This document shows, in pieces, positions 8,913 to 20,254 of a stretch of 64,000 nucleotides of DNA. The stretch lies in the NCBI GenBank assembly GCA_036873755.1, contig JAVTVY010020401.1, forward strand, positions 1-64,000, written 5' to 3'. The notes beneath the pieces are model-generated. The model was not told where the DNA came from. It ran no database searches and worked only from the letters and a program-made list of their open reading frames with translations. Position 1 is the first letter of the stretch. Each line of letters starts with the position of its first letter. Source of the stretch: Hanleya hanleyi. Lineage: Eukaryota > Mollusca > Polyplacophora > Lepidopleurida > Hanleyidae. The translations under genes were made by a program, and so were the position numbers.

Positions 8913-9000
8913 GTTTGCTCCCTTGCGCCGCCATTTTGACCACCCCACCCCACAGCCGCCATTTTGACCACCCCACCCCACAGCCGCCATTTTGACCACC
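8913..9000 (+). repeat. 28-bp tandem repeat with GCCGCCATTTTGAC
   Basis: GCCGCCATTTTG occurs at 8927, 8955 and 8983, exactly 28 bases apart, separated by CACCCCACCCCACA. The motif again resembles a YY1 site. Confidence 0.75.
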
Positions 9001-9174
9001 CCACACCCAGCCCATTAGATGACCCTTCACATAAGCTTCACTTGGATACCTCACTCGACCCCATCGGACCATTTTATCTAGGGATTACTTTTTCTCCGCG
9101 GAAGCAGACCGAATCACCGCCAGACATGACCGCATCACCGCGGAGGAATACATCTTTGACCTGGGTCACGTGAT

Positions 9175-9285
9175 ATGCAAATTTGGAACTCTCCTGTGCT
9201 GGAGGTAGCTTTTTGGTCAGAGGTCAAAATACTCGCTTCTCATTGGCTGTGTGACCTCCACGTTTCCTCCACAAAATATGCAAAT
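9175..9285 (+). promoter_or_regulatory. Two octamer motifs (ATGCAAAT) around a CCAAT box
   Basis: ATGCAAAT at 9175-9182 and 9278-9285, with ATTGG at 9242 between them. POU-factor octamers of this kind are common in metazoan promoters. No transcript start is identified; the adjacent sequence turns AT-rich near 9340, the likely edge of the Polinton-associated GC-rich tract. Confidence 0.35.
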
Positions 9286-9519
9286 TTCTGAGGTCAATGT
9301 GAACCATTTCACGCTTACTATACTACTCGCTTCACACATGACGAAGAATTAATAATCACATCATCTTCCATTGCGTACACATCACTGGCAGGAGTACTAA
9401 AGGGATTAGAATGACAAAGGTCAAACTTCCAGCCTCCCATATCAGTTTTACTGCAAATTGACAAGCCATTTTGAACGTTTTTATATGCTTTGTAAAATAT
9501 CGGGCTCTAAAGCTAAAAA

Positions 9520-10428
9520 TACATTATACAATTATTGCATGTTATAGAGTGGGACATCACGATTTGTCAGCTCGAGACAAGTGATGTACAACGAGCGCGC
9601 CACTCTATAACATGCAATAGTTGTTTTATTATACCGAATGTCATATTTGTATAAAACGGGACTTTATAATCATGTGAATGAGGATGATACGGTGAAATAA
9701 GCATATCGTGTTCAACACTGCGCGGGGGTACGGCGCATCACGTTGGGCACACCGGTTCTCGTCAGATCACCGAAGTTAAGCAGCGTTGAGCTCGGTCAAT
9801 ACTTGGATGGGTGACCGGGTGCTGTACCGGCTGGGCTGATCAGTGTCCAGAATAATAGGAACTGTGGACACTCTCGTGTTCTGGCACATGTAGGCACCGT
9901 CGTGATATGACTGAAACAATGTTGAAAACGACGTTAAATCCTACTCACTCACTCACTCAACACTGCGCGGACCGTTGTTGATTTCAAAACGCCGTGTCAA
10001 GATCAACTGTTCGACTTCGGCTTGTTTGTCGACTCAATCGCATAATTTGGAAGAGTAACGTTCTCGGTGATCTTACGTACCTTTTCAAAAGATGTCGAAT
10101 TTATTTCATTCAATTATCAAATCACATTCACCAATTTCTATCACCAACGGGCCGTCGTATACACATCAGGCCGACATATACACATCAATCTTCGTTTCGG
10201 GGAGAATGTTGGCGCGCGCGCTATGGGAGGCAACTCTAGCTTGGTCCGACAGATGTCGCCGTGGAATAAATGTCATGTCCAACGCTCTGCCGTGGTACAT
10301 GACATTTATTCAACGGTAAGGCAAGATATGACTGCATCATCACTGAACATCACGATTTGTAGAATGACACGTGACAGGCTGTCAACCAATGAAAACATTA
10401 CGAATTTACATGAGGTATAATAATTTCA
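9520..10428 (+). mobile_element. Hairpin-headed foldback element, copy 1
   Basis: Starts near ATACAATTATTGCATG with an inverted repeat (TTGCATGTTATAGAGTGG / CCACTCTATAACATGCAA, 9532-9626), continues with TTGTTTTATTATACCG and a second palindrome around a GTCATG... / CATGACATTTATTC pair (10268-10316), and ends near CATGAGGTATAATAAT. It matches the reverse complement of 43300-44020 over its length, apart from a SINE insertion at 9726 and loss of most of one head-hairpin arm. It has no coding capacity. Class unassigned. Confidence 0.75.
9726..9956 (+). mobile_element. 5S-rRNA-derived SINE
   Basis: The first 110 bases follow 5S rRNA, including CACACCGGTTCTCGTC, GATCACCGAAGTTAAGC and TACTTGGATGGGTGACCG, which hold the internal pol III promoter. 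The body carries ACAATGTTGAAAACGACGTTAAA and ends in (ACTC)n. The target-site duplication TCAACACTGCGCGG is at 9712-9725 and 9957-9970. The related element at 43.7 kb has a single copy of this target, confirming insertion. A functional 5S gene is ruled out by the degenerate ends and the tail. Confidence 0.9.
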
Positions 10429-10639
10429 TTGTCGTAATGGCTCTTTCGGTCAATATATCGACTAGACTTCCATATCAAAGAAAGTTATTGAGAATACTGT
10501 CTATACCCTTACTGTCCAGAAGTGCCTAGAGAATAGAGAAAAATACTGGTCCACTTATAGGTACTTCATTAGAAAAAGGCAAGTCCGGGATGTTAGAGCA
10601 TAAAAGGGACTGTTTGGTTCAGAATCTTCCAAAATAACC

Positions 10640-11975
10640 CCCCTGGCTACGGGCCTGGGGAATCTGATTCTGATCTTGTTTCAACGATTTGAGGTCATGG
10701 TCACCCTAAAGGTCATTTTGGGGTCAAATTCGTTATTTTTAGTGGTTTTTAGTCGAGATATACAAACTAACTCATTTTATCGATTTTCGGGGTTGAGTAA
10801 CCCGAATCTGGCCATATTTTGACAATCTGAGGCAATATTGCATGTGAGGTTCACGACAGAGGTCACCCGAAACAGAGATCAACCGGAGGTCAATTATAGG
10901 AAACACCAAACGGGCTAGAATCACAAATAATACCATAGGGCTCTGTGGCATCGGAGAATTAGATTCTGACCTTATTTTGACGATTTGAGGTCATGGTCAC
11001 CTCATTTGAGAATTAAAGGTCAAAGATCAACAGTCGCTACTAAAAACAATCGAAACAAGGTTATTCAGGAACAAATGTTACTAAAATACTTCGGAGATGA
11101 CATCTGCTGACAAAATGCTATAACTATGCCGCTACGTGCATTTAAATGTTCAAAATACAAAACAAAGACCGCTTAAACAACAGTATACCAATGATTACTT
11201 TTACTACCTATGCCTTGCGCTTTATGATGCCAGCAATAAATAATACTTGTCATCACCGCCCTCGTTATTAACGCACCCGCATTCGCATTTGCAGAGGGTC
11301 GTGTATCGGACATCGGCACAGTTGCATTTCACCTTCCCGTGCATGCCTTGAGTCAGCCGCAGTGCATGAGAATGGCATATGCCATAAAAGTGTCGCTAAG
11401 AGTGGTCCATAGCGGTTGCCATGTGTACTGATGCAATCTTTGTGCCAGCTCCACTCACTCAAGTCACGGATTTCCTGCTGGAGTGAAGCGATTCCAGTAG
11501 AAACTCGCTTGCAGCAGCGCTCTCTTCACATGCTGCAAAAGCGCGGCTTGGAAGGTGGGATGTTTTCCAGCGATCTGGTTGCAGTAGTGAAGAGGTGATA
11601 CTTGGCCTCATTTACACCGGCTGCACCACATCCCTTGCTGTACGATGAAGCGTTCTATAAGCTCCATATACACGGACTCGAGAGTGGCAGGGTCATGCGT
11701 GAGAGCCACTAGTGTGTCGGTGGGGTCCGATATGCTTATACAGGCTGCCCAGGCGGTATTTTTGCCACATCCAAGAAACTGTGATGTCGTCTTGCACCCC
11801 GTTAAGGCCAGATTCGGGTTACCCAACCCTGGAAACCAATAGAATGAGGCAGTTTATATATCTTGCCCCCAAACCACTGATAATGGCGAATTTGTCCCCA
11901 AAATGACCTTTAGGGTGACCTTAAAGGGTGACCTTGACCTCAAATCGTTGAAATAAGATCACAATCAGATTCTCC
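10640..11975. mobile_element. Decayed element bounded by inverted repeats
   Basis: A segment near 10655-10735 (GATTCTGATCTTG, CGATTTGAGGTCATGG, CCCTAAAGGTCATTTTGGGG) returns in reverse complement at about 11885-11970. A third partial copy stands at 10960-11010 in direct orientation. The interior carries the pseudogene below. Element class not determined. Confidence 0.45.
11250..11826 (-). pseudogene. Relic of GCDT/cysteine-rich repeat-borne protein
   Basis: On the minus strand the first open piece reads LTGCKTTSQFLGCGKNTAW and VYMELIERFIVQ. This resembles a protein repeatedly found in invertebrate genomes with a TGCDTTS...GKKTAW core and a C-terminal Cys-rich motif. A matching end is seen here as CNCADVRYTTLCKCECGC near 11262-11320. 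Between the two the frame is broken several times. The family is abundant, apparently mobile or carried by mobile DNA, and functionally uncharacterised to my knowledge. Confidence 0.5.
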
Positions 11976-12017
11976 GACCTCCAAAACCACTAAAAAGTGC
12001 TATTATTCATATTTCTA

Positions 12018-12669
12018 GCGCATTCAAATCTTTCGAATCTCGGGCAGAATATTTAGAAATTTTCAAGTGAAACATAGAACAACTACGCCGATAAAATATG
12101 TTGCCCCGCAGGACTACACGGATTTACCTCCCCTTGGACAGGGCGACTATGGCATCTAGTATGCATTATCTTGGACACTAACACAAAATTAATTACTCAT
12201 CAGCATATTTCCCAAAGTAAAACTCGTCGACAATGTTAAATATGGTGAATAGGTAACAATTATTTGCATCTTAGCAATTATTTTTGAAGATTCTGAGAGA
12301 ATTTTCGATATTTACCAGACGGAGGAAAGTAAAAATTTAACATCAGTTAGACCATAATTCCAGTTAATTTTACATATTCCTTGCCTATCTGATATGGTTT
12401 AGAAGCTAGAAAGTGAGATTATAATTCAGACAATTGCTGCGAAGCCATCGTCATGGTTATTACTATAACATTTGAGGTATTATCTCAAAATGTCGATTTC
12501 AGATGGAGAAACCCACCAAAACAAAGATGGGTTAGGGGGAAAGGGAAGGGCCGGATATCCAACCAAAAGTCCCTTATCTGGGAAGTGTAATATACTAGTG
12601 TACTCGTATACTCTCGCAGACTATTATGCGCCAGCAACACTTTTTCCATAAAATACACCTTAACCATAT
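12018..12669. repeat. PLE direct repeat, left copy
   Basis: Begins GCGCATTCAAATCTTTCGAATC and ends CATAAAATACACCTTAACCATAT; pairs with 15539-16189 in the same orientation. No conserved hammerhead ribozyme core was found in it. Confidence 0.9.
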
Positions 12670-12682
12670 ATACAATACCTTA

Positions 12683-13003
12683 AGAAAAATAACGAAAAAA
12701 CCTTCTCAACTTTCTACATCATTATATTCCGACTGCAGTTTCGAACGTAATGTTCTTTTCAAGGAATGCTGTTTTCAAATGACAGACTGGTATATATACA
12801 AATACAGGGCACAACGGTCGCTAGACGACGTGCCTGGCTTAAACAAGCAGTGACTTGATAACATGCTGACATTAATAGAAACAGTTGGTCACAATAGACA
12901 TGAAAAGAGAGATTAAAAGGGATAATTCAAACGAGTACAATACATGCAGTAAACAAAAATCAAACATAATTGGTCTGCGAAGCAGAGGTGGGTATTTTCA
13001 GGA
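12683..13003 (+). repeat. PLE inner inverted repeat, left arm
   Basis: Reverse complement of 15058-15380, nearly identical; ends at GAAGCAGAGGTGGGTATTTTCAG, after which the two arms diverge. The shared boundary ends in a TTTTCAG, which could serve as a splice acceptor on the arm that leads into the RT frame. Confidence 0.9.
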
Positions 13004-13096
13004 TATGACATGCTTCAACAGTTTGATAAATACGTACATGTATTGCATGAAATCTAATTTCACAAAGTTGTTAAACAAACAAAATAACAAATATAT

Positions 13097-15052
13097 TCAA
13101 GGTCTATGTGATCCGTTTAATTCGGAACCATACCTTTCTATAAATATCGTTTCTTTAACATCCAATAAGGCTTGATTCTCATTTAGTACTTTGTAAAAAG
13201 GGAAAACTTTAAAAGAAGGGGTCAAATGTATGGCACACTGTCTGATGTGTCGGCTGACAGGGAGATGACAATGGTTTTCATTATTAATCTGTTGCCTGTG
13301 AACAGTTAATCTAGATCTTAAATCTGTGGTTTGACCGATATACTGTTTTCCACAGCCCTGACAAATCAGTGCGTATACAACATATTTGCTGTCACATGAC
13401 ATGTTGAATTTAACCTCAAACACAGAATTTGTGTCATTGAATTTAATGCTAGGTCCTTCTAGTATATGGATACATGCGCCGCATTTCGATCGGTTACATT
13501 TCGCGACCCGTGCATCTAACTGGCTTTCCGAAAAACGAGCTTTTGTAAGAATATTCTTAAGATTTGGGGCTTGTCTCTTGCTATTAATAAAAGATGAATT
13601 GTTAACAATATCTTTCATTTTAGCACTATTGTTTAGAATAGGTAACGTGTTTAGCACTATCGGGAAAATGTTATTATTATTCGGGTTGTGTGTAGTGACG
13701 AGAGGTATAACATTTCCGTTTGTGGCTTTAGCAGATGACTGACGAAGTTCGCTTACGGGCTGGGCAGATGCCTTCCTTATTCGCTTATCAATAAGGCCCT
13801 CTGGGTAACCTCGAGAGATTAAAGAGGTTTTCAGCTCAGTTAGCCGTAGCGCCCGAATACTGGGATCTAACACGATAGTGCAGATTCGGCGTGCCAAAGT
13901 GTAGGGAATATTTTCTCTGGTGTGTCTGGGATGGTTGGAGTGGAAGTGGAGATATAGTTGTGTGTCCGTTGGTTTTCTGTAGATGTCTGTGGTTATAGTT
14001 TTCTCAGATTTCAAAATAAGAATATCTAAAAATGGAATGCTCTCGTCACTTGTTTCCATAGTGAAAGAAATCTGAGGATGAAGGGAATTCAGAATGTCAT
14101 GCAATGACTCAAGTGAACCATTTTCAAGGGGCCAAAAAATAAAGCAATCGTCCAGATATCTACGCCAGTTTTCTTTGAATATCTGGCCAAAATTATCTCC
14201 ATAAGAGGTGTTTATCTTGGCATATAGGGTCAGCTCCAGGTAACCCATAACCAGAGTTGCGTAAACAGGTGCCACTTTGGTTCCCATAGCCGTACCAAGG
14301 ACTTGCATGTAGAAACGATCATTAAAACAGAACGAGTTGTTGTTCAAAATGAATTCCAAGCTATCTAAGATAAAATCCTTCTTAAAACGACTATGGAGCG
14401 TTGCAGGGAAATTGTCGAGCCAGTACTTGACGGCTTCAAGGCCTAGGCTATGCGGAATGTTACTGTATAGACTATTTACATCAAATGTAGCCATTTTAGT
14501 TTCAGAGTTCACTTGATCTGGTAGGCCGTTTAAGAAATCCAAACTATCTCTTACATAACTTTTGACATGGTTGATAAAAGGTCGGAGAAGGATATCTGTT
14601 AAATGGCTTATTCTTTGAGTCGGGGAAGATGGTCCGGCTATAATAGGTCTGAATTTAAGGTCACGTGGACGGGGAATTGTAACGTGTTCCGATTTTTGAA
14701 TTTGGATAGCCTGTTTTATTTCTTCAGACTTGTGAATCTTAGGGAGACCGTAAAAGTTACTGCTATTAGATTCAAATTTGGTCAAATAACCTATTTCCTT
14801 TTTAGTTAAAATGGTTTCGTGCTTCCTAACAAGTTTGCGAAGATTCGTTAATATTTGGTTGTCTGGGTTAGAATCTTCTTCCTTGTATGTGTTTTTGTCC
14901 TTAATCATTTCCAGAATTTTCTCTTTATAATAATCTCTATCCATTATGACAACGGCTTTACCTTTATCAGCCTCTTTGATAATTAAATCCGGGTTTGATA
15001 AAAGATTCTTGATAGCAGATTTCTGGTGTGATGATATGTTGGACCGCGTATT
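13097..15052 (-). CDS. Penelope-like reverse transcriptase with GIY-YIG endonuclease
   Basis: About 650 residues. The frame stays open upstream of the Met at 14944 and includes SNPDLIIKEADKGKAVVIM, a conserved PLE N-terminal motif, so the real start lies near or beyond 15052, perhaps after an intron ending in TTTTCAG. RT motifs in order: FYGLPKIHK, FRPIIAG, MATFDVNSLYSNIPH (catalytic Asp), TAMGTKVAPVYA, RRYLDDCFIFW (catalytic DD), FLDILI. The C-terminus carries CGACIHI, then YVVYALICQGCGKQYIGQT and RLTVHRQQ, a GIY-YIG nuclease with the upstream Cys-rich linker seen in PLEs. It would nick target DNA and prime reverse transcription. No stop or shift interrupts the frame, so the enzyme may be intact. 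Confidence 0.9.
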   Translation of the reverse strand, partial: NTRSNISSHQKSAIKNLLSNPDLIIKEADKGKAVVIMDRDYYKEKILEMIKDKNTYKEEDSNPDNQILTNLRKLVRKHETILTKKEIGYLTKFESNSSNFYGLPKIHKSEEIKQAIQIQKSEHVTIPRPRDLKFRPIIAGPSSPTQRISHLTDILLRPFINHVKSYVRDSLDFLNGLPDQVNSETKMATFDVNSLYSNIPHSLGLEAVKYWLDNFPATLHSRFKKDFILDSLEFILNNNSFCFNDRFYMQVLGTAMGTKVAPVYATLVMGYLELTLYAKINTSYGDNFGQIFKENWRRYLDDCFIFWPLENGSLESLHDILNSLHPQISFTMETSDESIPFLDILILKSEKTITTDIYRKPTDTQLYLHFHSNHPRHTRENIPYTLARRICTIVLDPSIRALRLTELKTSLISRGYPEGLIDKRIRKASAQPVSELRQSSAKATNGNVIPLVTTHNPNNNNIFPIVLNTLPILNNSAKMKDIVNNSSFINSKRQAPNLKNILTKARFSESQLDARVAKCNRSKCGACIHILEGPSIKFNDTNSVFEVKFNMSCDSKYVVYALICQGCGKQYIGQTTDLRSRLTVHRQQINNENHCHLPVSRHIRQCAIHLTPSFKVFPFYKVLNENQALLDVKETIFIERYGSELNGSHRP

Positions 15053-15057
15053 CGAAA

Positions 15058-15380
15058 ATACTGAAAATACCCACCTCTGCTTCGCAGACCAATTATGTTT
15101 GATTTTTGTTTACTGCATGTATTGTACTCGTTTGAATTATCCCTTTTAATCTCTCTTTTCATGTCTATTGTGACCAACTGTTTCTATTAATGTCAGCATG
15201 TTATCAAGTCACTGCTTGTTTAAGCCAGGCACGTCGTCTAGCGACCGTTGTGCCCTGTATTTGTATATATACCAGTCTGTCATTTGAAAACAGCATTCCT
15301 TGAAAAGAACATTACGTTCGAAACTGCAGTCGGAATATAATGATGTAGAAAGTTGAGAAGGTTTTTTCGTTATTTTTCTT
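15058..15380 (-). repeat. PLE inner inverted repeat, right arm
   Basis: Pairs with 12683-13003 in opposite orientation and lies directly upstream of the RT frame. Confidence 0.9.
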
Positions 15381-15538
15381 ATATTACTGCTCCACACCAG
15401 CAAACTTCTGTTTTTACCTACAATACCTTATATACAGCAAATATATACTATAACGTATGATAGGCTCTGTTGACTTGTAATCAGCCATTTGCCTCGTCTT
15501 TTTGGCTCAAATTGTTCACTTTTATACCATTTTAATGT

Positions 15539-16189
15539 GCGCATTCAAATCTTTCGAATCTCGGGCAGAATATTTAGAAATTTTCAGGTGTAACATAGAA
15601 CAACTACGCCGATAAAATATGTTGCCCCGCAGGACTACACAGATTTACCTCCCCTTGGACAGGGCGACTATGGCATCTAGTATGCATTATCTTGGACACT
15701 AACACCAAATTAATTACTCAGCAACATATTTCCCAACGTAAAACTCGTCGACAATGTTGAATATGGTGAATAGGTAACAATTATTTGCATCTTAGCAATT
15801 ATTTTTGAAGATTCTGAGAGAATTTTCGATATTTACCAGAGGGAGGAAAGTAAAAATTTAACATCAGTTTGACCATAATTCCAGTTAATTTGACATATTC
15901 CTTGCCTATCTGATATGGTTTAGAAGCTAGAAAGTGAGATTATAATTCAGACAATTGCTGCGAAGCCATCGTCATGGTTATTACTATAACATTTGAGGTA
16001 TTATCTCAAAATGTCAATTTCAGATGGAAAAACCCACCAAAACAAAGATGGGGTAGGGGGAAAGGGAAGGGCCGGATATCCAACCAAAAGGCCCTTATCT
16101 GGCAAGTATAATATACTAGTGTACTCGTATACTCTCGCAGACTATTATGCGCCAGCAACACTTTTTCCATAAAATATACCTTAACCATA
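15539..16189. repeat. PLE direct repeat, right copy
   Basis: Same orientation as 12018-12669. It lies 5' of the RT gene and may hold the promoter. 15381-15538 between it and the inverted arm is unique. Confidence 0.9.
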
Positions 16190-19100
16190 TAGGAAGTAGT
16201 CCATAGTTTCGGATTATTGGTCCCCCTCAAAACTATTTATACATCAGAGCGCCCGGGTCTGACCCACATGATAATCATCCTTCCCTTTTGATAACCAGTA
16301 TTTATAGTACCAAGCTTCTAGGTACTACCATTCCTTCAAAATGACATATGCGGAGGGGTGGCTGGATTGAGCTATATGGGTCGGGTCGCGAAGTCAACCT
16401 TCGTCAGCCTCAGATTCGTACGTTTTTCAGGTGTTTAAAAATAGGGTTATGTTGCATATGGGGTATGTGACAAAAATCGGCGTGGTCGACCCCATATTTT
16501 GAATAGCTTTTTTATCTTGCCTCCAGACGGGGAACACTGGGTAGAAATCTTGTGGAATTCGATTGTCAAGATTTCTCCAGGAAGTGAACGAAATATGGCG
16601 TATTTTGGGTCATTTTAATAGATTTTCCAGAAAATTTGGAGTACGTTCCGAGGGAAGAAAATTTATCTCGGGTTAAATTTGAATAACTGGCTTATATGTT
16701 AAATTAATGTTATGAGCATTCCCATGAAGAAAATATGTACTTTTATATGGGTTTTCTGCATGGTTTGGCAACTCGGAAAGACGGAAGGGCTATACCAAGG
16801 GTCTATTTCCAGCAACGAGGGGTCTACTGTGGACTGCACCCTTAGGCATTGTTCTGCTTTTTCTAATCCATTCGAATTATAGTACTTGGTCCCAATCAAG
16901 AGGTTTGCCTGAGTTGTGACTGATGGCAGTCTAACAAGCTAATAGGACTCATCACTGATGCACACAAAACAAGCAAACTATTTGCGCACAACTTAAAAAC
17001 CTCTTGTGATTTGGTTGGATGGAAATGTTCGGTTTGGTACAGGCAGTTAAAACAAGACGTTCGCAAGGCCAATCGGACGGAATATAATGTTTGGCGAGTA
17101 GATGAGTCAAACTCTGTGGGTATACGAGTAGTGAAAGTGACCACTATGGGTAGTTTGTTCTTGTCTGTAAGTCTTCGTGAGATGCCATATTGGGAATGGT
17201 GGTTCTAATACGTAACTTTCTCCCTATCATGCAGTTACCATGGTGCAGGCTTCGATTGCTTATGGTCCGCTTAGACGGTTTGATGTTCGAACTGCCGGCC
17301 GTGACATAGGCGACCAAGAATCAGCGAAACTCTCATATTTATTGCCTACCAGAGTACAGCCTATTGTAGCGGTTTTTACTGGGACTATGTCCCCCAATTT
17401 GTAAACTCGTATAACCACTAATGTTATTGAATGCTGCCACCACCTATTTTTCACATAAAATAGGAAAGTAACTGGATTTCTTGTATCCTTAACTTTACTC
17501 TTCTCCGGAGGCGCCACTACCAACTGGATTCGGATTCTACCCCTTTCTCCTAAATATCTTTCACCTGCTGTATCGCTCTCGTTGTATCGGAATCCTACGT
17601 TTCAGCTTAATTTTACTTGGATGACACTGTCATGTAACTGGTTAATTGATGATGCTCTTTTTCTACTCATCTAATTGAATGTTCGAGTTAACTCATTTTT
17701 ACACTACTGATCCATCAGTATCAGTAAACAACTTATTAGTCCAGTTACATACCAACATACGCTTACAAGTCAATGCTGACAATTATACGGGCTATTGTGT
17801 AAGTATCTTCTGTTTCTTTTTAACTCCAAAACTGTTACTTCTTATTTATGTTCTTAGTCCGTTAAGAGTGACATTTAAATTACTATTTGCATGTTCAAAT
17901 ATTTCCAGGCATCAGAGTTATCAGTTTCCAACCAGCGAACTGTACCACAATAACCAACCTCTAGTCATATATTTCAGTTCAATCAATGTTTACAGTTTAT
18001 TGTAAAAATCAACCAATACAGTTCATCTCATGAATTAGTTTCATTTGTTGTGATTGAAAGAATTATTATGGATGCTTACTGGTTCAAAGATGTTTACTCA
18101 AAGTTCTGGTGACATTTGGTAATGTTCATTTATGGTGCAAATTTCAATAATAGTAACAGCTCAGGAAATAGGAAGTACGGCTGACGTAAACTTGAGTAAG
18201 CCTGACAACATATCCTCTGCAAAATTCCAGTTGTATAAAAGTCAGCATATATTTCATTTTAATCACTACCGGTATTCTGTGAAACAGATCTTGCATTATT
18301 TTGAAAACATCTGTCAACTTCCTATTATAATCTCAGACTCATAGCAACATGTAAGCTGGAGTCCCGTAAGCATGCGACGATGTAGCTAATATCTTCATTG
18401 GCGTAAGCTGGAACCGTCAGCCTCGTCAGCTGTATCAACACGGTAAGCCGAATTTGTAATCCTGTCTATCGGGCTTAATTATGCTTACTCTATGCTTACT
18501 ATTTGTCACTGCTATAAGCTTACAATATTTAAATATATTCAGATAAATAGATACTAACAACTGTATGTATATATTAATTGCTAGCTTGAGCTCCGATGTT
18601 CACTGTACAACGAGCCGGAATCGACTGAGGCCATGCCTGTCGAGCCGCTTTATATAGGGCTGAGTTGCTAACCAGTTGCCAATCAATGACGTAAAATTCT
18701 ACGGCTCAATGAAAATGCTGAATTTTGATTGGTCAAAAATCTAGATTCTGCGAACGCCGTGACGTAATATCTCACACAGGCGAAGCAGACGGTAGGCAAA
18801 ATCGAGAGCGCTATTTACCAAAAAGTGTATGCTATTCCGAGGCAAAAATACAACACAACTCCGATGAATCAGAAGCGGAGCCAGATATCATTCGAAAGCC
18901 TGTATCCTGAATTTTCCATGGATATAATTACTTTCCAAGAAGGACACTTTACAGACGAGGATGGAAAAGTTATCGCTCTCGAAATGTGCAACACGTTGCA
19001 CGCAAAACTACATGCAAAATCAAGCATGAATTTCACATCGCATCGGCGGGAACAGATGCCGATTTATTGAAAAATAACACCTCTTAGGCAGCAATCTGGC

Positions 19101-20095
19101 TAGCAAGGTAAGCCTTAACACTTATATTTTCATTGGATGCAAGGTTGTCTTGAGAAATATATCTCTAAATATGATTAATTATCGATTGTCTATCACGACA
19201 AACGAACACTCGGCTGAACAAATATGGCCAATATGGCGGCCGTCCGAAGCTCGAAGTCAGAAAATTGTCAAACTTCACAAATTAATATCTCAACAATTAG
19301 AACGTCTTACGAGCTGATACTTCATGTTAAATCATAAAATATCTGTACTTTCTAACCTTAGGAAGATTCGTCATGAAATTATTTAGAAATAGTTCATTCG
19401 CGCACTTTTTGTGAAGCACTAAAACGAAGTTGACAGTTGTTTTAGTATAGGCTGCTATGGTGTGCGCGAAAAGCCGACTCAAATATAAAAATCTATTTCT
19501 CCGTAAATATGAAACGTACAAACTTCTTACGTCAGGACAATGTTCTCCTATATATGTACTTCCTATTTCCTACAGGAATTTTCCGTAGAAAATTTATAAA
19601 TGGGTTAGACTTACAAAAATGTCCGTAGGGGGGTCTTGAAACGTCTTGCCAAAACGATGTCAAAATTACCGGCAGACGATAAAACACCAAAAATAAACAA
19701 AGCGGGCTGTGTTAGTGAGGCTCCAGAATGTGGGTGTTTGTTTACATTCTGCAAATCGAACTAATTTTAAAATTAACCATAATATGTACTGAGTAGGTAA
19801 TAATTTAAATTTTCGCCACACTATCTATCGAAGCCGGAAGAGCTAGTAGTCCAAGATAACGGACCACTCTCAGTCGGTGACTATCACCACCATCACTGCT
19901 GAGAGTGTCAAAGCAGTTGACTGAATTTACCTCACCTTGGAATGATGAGAAAATAATAAAATGCGACAGAACAGAGTTTGCATAACTTTCTAAATCACGC
20001 GGTATCATGGTTGTATTCTGTATGCGCAGCATTTATAAAAAACAATTTATATATCAATCACCCCATTTGTTGCTATAAACAATATGAACATAATT
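16190..20095. other. No recognisable gene
   Basis: AT-rich sequence with only short open frames that show no family motif on either strand. It lies downstream of the SLC13 stop and presumably contains that gene's 3' UTR at its right end; no clear AATAAA was found there. Short GTAAGC-containing stretches near 18350-18460 do not form a convincing repeat. Confidence 0.5.
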
Positions 20096-20254
20096 CTAGG
20101 CTATTTGAACAGTTTGTGTCAAATTAGAGAAGGTGTCATTTCGTGCCATTGCGCCCGGAATGACATCCCAGCCGAAGTACACCTTGCCGTAGGTCTGAGA
20201 TCCTATATTCATCACTGTCAGACAGATCAGATTCACCACAAAACCGGCTATTGC
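20096..20254 (-). CDS. SLC13 exon j (last helix, stop)
   Basis: Acceptor CTCCTTACAG; 52 codons and TAG. Encodes AIAGFVVNLICLTVMNIGSQ, then TYGKVYFGWDVIPG and a tail with two N-x-T/S sites (NDTFSNLT). Matches the C-terminal helix and the W(G)xxxFxLxxxP end of SLC13 proteins. Confidence 0.85.
   Translation of the reverse strand, partial: AIAGFVVNLICLTVMNIGSQTYGKVYFGWDVIPGAMARNDTFSNLTQTVQIA

Larger units (their letters stand above)
12018..16189 (-). mobile_element. Penelope-like element with direct and inverted flanking repeats
   Basis: Outer direct repeats of about 650 bp (12018-12669 and 15539-16189) enclose inner inverted repeats of about 320 bp (12683-13003 and 15058-15380), which in turn flank a 1.95-kb minus-strand RT/endonuclease frame. 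Penelope-like elements characteristically have such repeat-flanked (pseudo-LTR) structures, direct or inverted. The direct repeats differ by only scattered bases, so the insertion is fairly young. Confidence 0.85.

Noticed and set aside
9726..9836. Functional 5S rRNA gene
   Set aside because: 5' and 3' ends are degenerate, a SINE body and (ACTC)n tail follow, and target duplications flank the unit.
12185..12210. Possible hammerhead ribozyme (CTGATGAG on the minus strand) in the PLE direct repeat
   Set aside because: No matching GAAA core or stems follow, and the second copy of the repeat does not keep the CTGATGAG word.
18725..19070. Two overlapping short plus-strand frames as a gene
   Set aside because: No recognisable motif, no splice support, and nearby sequence is repetitive.
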